64,000 nt of DNA from Oryzias latipes (lineage: Eukaryota > Chordata > Actinopteri > Beloniformes > Adrianichthyidae), in NCBI RefSeq assembly GCF_002234675.1, contig NC_019859.2, positions 5,673,240 through 5,737,239 of the forward strand, written 5' to 3'. Position 1 is the first letter of the stretch. Each line of letters opens with the position of its first letter. The translations under genes and the position numbers were made by a program. Below are positions 58,001 to 64,000 of the stretch, one piece after another. The notes beneath the pieces were generated by a model that saw nothing but the letters and a program-made list of their open reading frames with translations, was not told the DNA's origin and did not search any database.

Positions 58001-61000
58001 ATCGTCTGGACACTAAATACCCTTACGGTAAGCTAGTTATTCACCTGAGATGCTTTTTACTGTGTATTCATCTGAGGAAGCAAATCTCTTCATGTTCAGG
58101 ATTGTGCTGCACTTTTCGTTCAAGCTTTTTGTCCGGAATGTTGAAAGTAACGCTTAAAATTATATCCTTTTGTCTTTTACTGTCCATAAACATCATTACA
58201 AATATTTATAATTTGCTTAATCAAGATTGTTTTCCTCTTCAAGGTCAACTGCAGTATTTGCATAACAGATTTGTGTGGAGGACGGTGAGGTGTGAAGCTC
58301 TGAGAGGACATGTTTTTGTTTTTCCTACAAAAATCCCTATATGGCTTTAGGTTTTCATGCTTTAATGCATGTAGATCAATAGCGATCATTGGTTTTTGGC
58401 TGGAGTAAGTCCTGATATCTGCAGAGGTTTTCTTTTGGCTGCACAGACAAGTAATCAGGAGAAGTCTTAAGTGATGGGGCTCTAAAAAAGGATCTTTATC
58501 ATTATGGGATCTTTGGAGTCACGATGAAAACTGATTTATTTTGAACATTATAATGTTCATTCCTCACCAAACAAAAACCCCAAATTATTTTGATCCATTC
58601 ACACATTCCTCTAAAAACCTGGGCTCTGAGCGCTAGCCCCGCCCCAATCCACAGAAACAAGCGGGTTCTCAGGAGCTGACGTAGATCAGTGAGAACAGCC
58701 CCTTCCAAGAAGAGTCTGCACTGCCAGCACCGCCCCCAGGCTAACACAAACACCCACTTTCTCCACGGGGGTAGCGGTGTTTGGCAAAGCGGTTTTCCTT
58801 TTATATACACAATACGCACATCCATGAGTGATGGGTGATGGCAAATCTGCAGCGAGACTGAAGGGTTCAATTTAGTTTTAATATTCCTCTCCCCCTTAGT
58901 GTGATCTGTGTTATTATATATTTTATATTTATTTGAATGTTTTGTAATGGATGTAGCCTATTTTTAATCAATTGGTATTTTAAATTGTTTCAATTTCTCA
59001 CTTAACTACAAAAACCCATCAGGACATATGTCCCATAATGCATTGTTTTGTAGTCATAGTGCAGCTTTTAGTCAGTTCAGTACTAAATTTCCAGCTGCGT
59101 TTGGTAGGTTGGGGCCTTGCTGCTCCCGCCCCTTTCTCCTGAAATTTTTGTGATGATTGACAGGTGATGTTGGAGCAAAAACAAAAATATGTCACACACC
59201 AGGTGATCTGAACAGCGTTGTGTCCACCTGGGTGATCTCAAACACGCTTATTGTGCTTCTTGGCTGCACTTATTTGGTGTCATCGAGATAAATTTCCATC
59301 AGTTTTTGAGCCCCTCTCTGATCTCAGGTATCTGTATCGATTGTTCTGATATCCAGTGAACATCGCCTCTTTTTTTTACAGTTTACCTTCTTCTGTCAGT
59401 TTACCTTGTTGTTGCATCTTCAAAAGTGCAGAATAAAATGTGACACTGAATTTGAAACAGAGCATTGTAATTTCTGCATCTATTATTAAAGTATTTATTA
59501 GTAATACAGTGGAAATTAGTAGATTTGGTTAGCATGCTGATTTACGGTATGCGCCCCTAAATTTTCTGGTTGTGCCCCTAAAATTTTCAGTTGGGGGCCA
59601 CTGTGCTCCTAGTGAAAAAAGTTAGTCTGGAGCCCTGTGTAATGTTTTTTTTTTCTCCCACCAGCACTGCTTTTGTTCTTGAATGAGCCGGTTGAATACA
59701 GAAATGCAGAAAAGCAAACCCAGCTGAGTAAATATGTGTTCGGCTTTAACTGGACGACAGAAGTCCAGTTGGAGGCATTCTTTTTCTTCCTCTGGCTGTT
59801 AAAGATCTGCTGTGAGTGTGGAGCTCCTCTCTGCTGCGTTTCCCCCCACTTCTTTCCTGGTTGGGAGCTCCAACCGTCCAAAATTCACACAAACACGATG
59901 CATTAAAACCCCAGCATCCAACAGAGCATCTAAAGTCTGTCGGCTTATTCTGATGACTGAACGAATCATTGTCTTATCCTTCATGTTCAGATGGATGCTG
60001 ATGTTCTCGTCCACAGTGTGCCACGCAGAGCTGAACGCCATCATGAACAAGAACAGCGCGGATGTGAAGGGATGCACCATGTATGTGGCTTTGTTCCCAT
60101 GCAACGAGTGCGCCAAGCTGATCATCCAGGCAGGTTTGTACCGACGACACTTTAGAGCCCTCAGTTCAAGCTTGATAAAGCAACCCAGATGCCCTTTCTG
60201 TATTTTGGGATGTGTAAATGTCAATTTCTTCAACCTGGAAAGAAAAAAACATTGAAATATTTGAATGACTGAAACCTTTTAGGTCATATTTTAAACATTA
60301 TTTTCCTCTTTAAAAGCTGCTCAGATTCCTGATTTCTGCGTACTCATGTCTGTCCAGGTCTGAAAGAAGTGATCTACCTTTCTGATAAGTACCACGACAC
60401 ACCTGAGATGATGGCGTCCAGAAGGCTGCTCAACATGGCGGGAATACAATACAGGTACAGTACAGGCTTTCTTCAGCTTTGAACAGCAGGGCAAGTTACT
60501 GAAAATGGCTTCTTTATAAAGGATAGAGTCTTGACTGAATTGTTGGAGGAGATCAGATCCATAAAATATTCTCAGAAAACCTTTTTAGACTTTTTAAGTC
60601 TTTATTTTAAATAGATGAGATTGGCAGGTGGATCCATTTTGATCTCTTTTAGCCTTTATAGTTGTGTTCTTTTATTATATCTAGTGTTATCTGTTGTGTT
60701 GAGATTTCGCATTCAGCCATCTTTGAAGCTAAGAAAGCACCTGGACCAGGAACAGTAGGCCTTTAATATAAAAGAGAGTTTACAGAAGACAACAGCAAAC
60801 TCCTTGGTGGTGGAGTCTGACCGCCGCCTGCATGAGTGACATGATATAGACGTGTGACATAGTGACATGACTAATAGACTGGAACCAGATATCAGATTTT
60901 TGGGGATATTTGGTTGTTTCATAACTCTTGAACTTTGGTGGATTGTCAGTTGGATGTAGTTGGTCTCCAGTCTTAGGCTCTGCAACCATTTGGACATAAT

Positions 61001-61303
61001 GTTGGACCTAATAAATGAAACCAGCGAGAAGGTGCTGGAAATGTGAAGTTTGCTGACTGACTTTAAAGAACTGAGATCTTAAAAATGAAAATCTGCAGAA
61101 GTTCTAGGTGAGACATTATAGGGATGAGAGATGCAGAAGTAGATATTTCTGCTGCTGTCCTACATCTGCTTCTCTGTGCATCACTGACGGGGGGGGGGGT
61201 TTGTTTGTCCTTTGTCAGGCAGTTCCAGCCCAAGAGGACTCAGATTGTCATTGATTTTAATTCCATTAACCAGGCTGGAATGCTGAATGGGGCCCCCCAC
61301 TGA
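55094..61303 (+). CDS. dctd: Deoxycytidylate (dCMP) deaminase
   Basis: Six exons: 55094-55128, 55760-55859, 57892-58027, 60017-60133, 60358-60454 and 61219-61303 (TGA). Frame is kept throughout, giving 189 residues (human about 178). It deaminates dCMP to dUMP, feeding thymidylate synthase in the cytosol. The zinc site is intact: CHAELN (His93, catalytic Glu95) and PCNEC (Cys119, Cys122). [20 protein letters not shown], the [14 protein letters not shown] allosteric-side loop and [10 protein letters not shown] follow the family closely. The start ATG has a good context (CACCATGG). The first exon adds [12 protein letters not shown], a slightly longer N-terminus than human. All introns are GT-AG. 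Confidence 0.95.
56994..57343. mobile_element. hAT-type MITE (copy 2) with perfect target duplication
   Basis: Ends TAGGGCTGCAC and GTGCACACCTA (inverted), flanked by identical 8-bp ATCCTGAT at 56986-56993 and 57344-57351. 350 bp, no coding content, related to 38437-38812. In dctd intron 2. Confidence 0.85.
58500..58775 (-). repeat. Interspersed repeat S (copy 2)
   Basis: Inverse copy of 28500-28760. In a dctd intron; ends not defined. Confidence 0.5.
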
Positions 61304-62193
61304 AAAAGACGGCTCAAGGATTTGCTGAACCTAAGAGAACCTGGAGCTGGAAAAACTCTATAGAATACTTTAAATGTTTTATGTTTATTATTATGACATT
61401 TTTTTGGCTGCAGGAGCAGATGAGCCAGAATCTGTTAAACCAGCTGCTTAATATGTTGGATATATTTTAACATCTGTAAAGGTGATAAACTGAAGAATCT
61501 CAGCATAGATTGGTCAGATTTAACCTTCCAGTTTTTTTGTATGAAAGAAGCTTTAATCCATCCCCTCCATGTGCAAACGTCAGGTGTGACGTCTGAAACT
61601 GAGTTATAGTTACTAAGAGAAAAAAAATCTAAGCTTATTATCTCGGTCAATATTTGGGATGTTTCAGTAATCATGCAGAAAATAAAGGATTGGGGGAAAT
61701 AAAAATGTGATTGCATTTCCTGCAGCACGTCTCCCGGTTGTTTGATCGATGTTAATCCATGCAGGTGAACGACAGCTTCTCTGTGATGTTTGAGGACTTT
61801 CTTTATCGTGAAGCATCAGTGAATTTCTCCGTTTTTGCCTTTTTAAAAGCTGTGGGATGCTTTTTAGTCTGTGGAGGATGGGATGTAAACACTGTAATGA
61901 GCAGTACTGAAATGCAGCCAGGGTATTATTTGTATTTTGGTTTATTTAGCTGCTTGGAGGCTTTTATAAGGTGCTTAATGACAAAGTGACCATTTTTATT
62001 CACCATCAAAAAGTTCATTAGTTCTTTGTACTTGGTGATTATGTGCGACTAAAATTGCAAAGTCTCTTTGTTTCATTTGTTAGGAGAGTTACTACCACAT
62101 GTTTGCCTCTTTAAGGTCAATAAAAATCTACTTTACAGTCAACTTACTGTTTTGAAGAGTGATTTTGAAACTAATCTCATCTTTTTAACAATC
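61304..62193. other. dctd 3' UTR and flank
   Basis: No further exon. An AATAAA at about 61679 (GAAAATAAAGG) is a candidate poly(A) signal. Otherwise plain A/T-rich DNA. Confidence 0.4.
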
Positions 62194-63272
62194 TTAACCC
62201 TTGTGCTGTCCTATAGGGTCCAGCTGACCCAGTCCCTACATTGGCGTGTTATCCCTAGCATGACAAAGGTGGAAAGATTTCATGTAATCCATGGACACCA
62301 GTGAAGATCACAAATCATTGAAGAAAAAAGGTTTAGCACACTGTCTAGTGGGTCTAGACCAGGGCTCGGCAACCCAAAATGTTGAAATACCCATTTTGGA
62401 CCAAAAAAACAAATATGTCTGGAGCTGCAAAATATTAAAAGCCTTATTGAAGCCTTATAATGAAGGCAACACTTGCAATATGTATCTATATTAGCTATAT
62501 TAGCCTGCTATCAAAATGACTAAGTTGCTACAAATACATAATGAGCATTAACGATTAAATGTCTATTTGCCCTGCAGTGCATTCTGCGGAGAACGACGCG
62601 TCACGTGACTGCTCTGTTGTGCAAGTTTAATTTCATTATCAATGAATTATGTTTCATTGCGTTGATAACATTAAAGAAATGTAATAAAGAAATCCAATTT
62701 TTGATGTCATTTTTATTTTGAGGATTCGAACACAAAACAATAAAATGGAACGTGCGTGCCCCATGACAGCCAGCTTGCGCTCGAATGACAAAACAGCTAC
62801 AAGCATTTGCGGTGCCTGGAGACTTTCATTCAGCTCGTTTAGGTGGCTTGTCACAGTCATATCCATGTTGTGTAGCAGGAGATCAGAATATTCGCTTTCA
62901 ACTTCATCAAGCAATGCACAGAACTGACGGTTTACATCAGCCACCTACCTAGTGGTCCGCTAAAAGCTTCCTCCTCTCTGAGACTGTTTGGAGTTGTGCG
63001 GTGTATGGGCCACGGACAGTTTTCTTATAGCTTTGGAAAATGTTAAGAATGTTTGTGTCTTCTTTTTCCTCCTACAGAAACCAAATTAAAACAAAAAGTA
63101 TATTTCTCTCCCCAATCTTTTTTTTATTTTCAAACATTTTTGAAAATGCTCCAGGGAGCCACTAGAGCAGCGCTAAAGAGCCGCATGCGGCTCCCGAGCC
63201 GCGGGTTGCCGACCCCCGGTCTAGATGACCCAACTCCCAATGTTAAAGTGCCAAGGATAGCACAAGGGTTAA
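62194..63272. mobile_element. piggyBac-like MITE (copy 8), split by a hAT element
   Basis: TTAA at both borders; ends CCCTTGTGCTGTC and GATAGCACAAGGG. The family order is reversed compared with copy 5. The insert lies between the two halves of the ATCTAGAC landmark. Confidence 0.85.
62360..63218 (-). mobile_element. hAT-Charlie-like element with transposase remnant inside MITE copy 8
   Basis: Ends CAGGGCTCGGCAACC and GGTTGCCGACCCCCG are inverted; 8-bp targets GTCTAGAC (62352-62359) and GTCTAGAT (63219-63226). The minus strand encodes a short hAT piece (MADVNRQFCALLDEVESEYS, then SHLNELNESLQA), broken and truncated. Confidence 0.8.
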
Positions 63273-63435
63273 ATGTGAAATTCTGACATGTTTTTGGCAT
63301 TTGCAAATAGTATTACTTATAAAAAGGTCAAAGATTTGTAAAGTAGTTGCAGAAATTAAAAATAAATGTGTTTTGCATGTTAGGACTTATTTATGGTGGT
63401 AAATTTCACTATTCTACACATCTGCCTTTTCATCG

Positions 63436-63648
63436 TTAACCCTTGTGCTATCCTAGGCACTTTAACATTGGGAGTTGGGTCATCTAGACCCACTAGACAG
63501 TGCGCTGAACCTTTTTTCTTCAATGATTTGTGATCTTCTCTGGTGTCCATGGATTACATGAAATCTTTCCACCTTTATCCACCTTTGTCATGGTAGGAAG
63601 AACACGTCAATGTGAGGGTGGGGTCATCTAAGATAGCACAAGGGTTAA
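63436..63648. mobile_element. piggyBac-like MITE, near full length (copy 9)
   Basis: TTAA at both borders, ends CCCTTGTGCTATC / GATAGCACAAGGG, complete middle. Best intact copy in the window. Confidence 0.9.
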
Positions 63649-63828
63649 AGTCCTTTTCCAAAAAACTTCACTAAATGCTAAAAATGTTCAGTTTGAATTA
63701 GTTTCAACTTTCTAATGCAGATGTTTTTAAGAAGTAGATGATTAGAAGCATTTACTGCATCAAAGGGACATAAAATCGGAGTAAAAATTGATGAGCAGGG
63801 GAAAAAAAGACAATTAGTTTCAAGAATT

Positions 63829-63834
63829 TTTATT
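63829..63834 (-). terminator. Candidate poly(A) signal of a gene extending past the window
   Basis: TTTATT on plus is AATAAA on minus. It could be the 3' end of a convergent minus-strand gene to the right of the window. No coding sequence supports it. Confidence 0.2.
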
Positions 63835-64000
63835 CTTTACTGTAGAAACACTGTACATAAATTACTTTCTCTGAGACTAATATCAATGTACGAATAAATG
63901 GATTTTCTCCAAAAAAAAAGAAGAAAAAAAATAAACGAAACATTAACTCATCTTTAGTGTCTGGAAAATAAAGATTGGTCGTACGTGATGTTACCTTTTA

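Overview
The window is nuclear DNA from a ray-finned fish. Genes are split by GT-AG introns, proteins match vertebrate families, and the spacers are full of teleost-type transposons (L2/Rex1-like LINEs, Tc1/mariner, hAT, a piggyBac-like MITE with TTAA targets, a tRNA-promoter SINE). A medaka-like species is my guess from the repeat style, not something the sequence proves.

Layout. 0-8 kb: the 3' part of an ETS factor, elf2 (+), facing nocturnin, noct (-), tail to tail, as I remember human ELF2/NOCT. The elf2 3' flank holds a Tigger-like element with a SINE inside it, then an L2 LINE. 8-18.7 kb: no convincing gene, several repeat families. 18.7-20.9 kb: an intronless 736-residue coiled-coil gene (-), CCDC175-like at best, with a perfect RFX X-box just upstream. 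22-38.2 kb: the most unusual locus, a (+) gene whose exons join a BED zinc finger, a PR/SET domain of PRDM type, a second BED finger and a decayed hAT transposase. It has two paralogous BED-coding first exons (22.96 and 29.83 kb) with similar upstream DNA. 40.7-51.6 kb: slc43a3 (-), 12 coding exons. 55.1-61.3 kb: dCMP deaminase dctd (+), 6 exons. 61.3-64 kb: repeats, and perhaps the 3' end of a further (-) gene.

The genes do not form a pathway. dctd (dUMP supply for dTTP) and slc43a3 (a purine nucleobase carrier in mammals) both touch nucleotide metabolism, but their closeness is probably chance. noct is a NADP(H) phosphatase tied to the clock; elf2 is an activator or repressor.

The best candidate for an undescribed system is the BED-PR-BED-hAT fusion, apparently a transcription or chromatin factor built from a captured transposase. 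The best transposon observation is that two different hAT elements sit at the same 8-bp target inside two separate copies of the same MITE. Exon borders are read by eye from splice signals and protein similarity.
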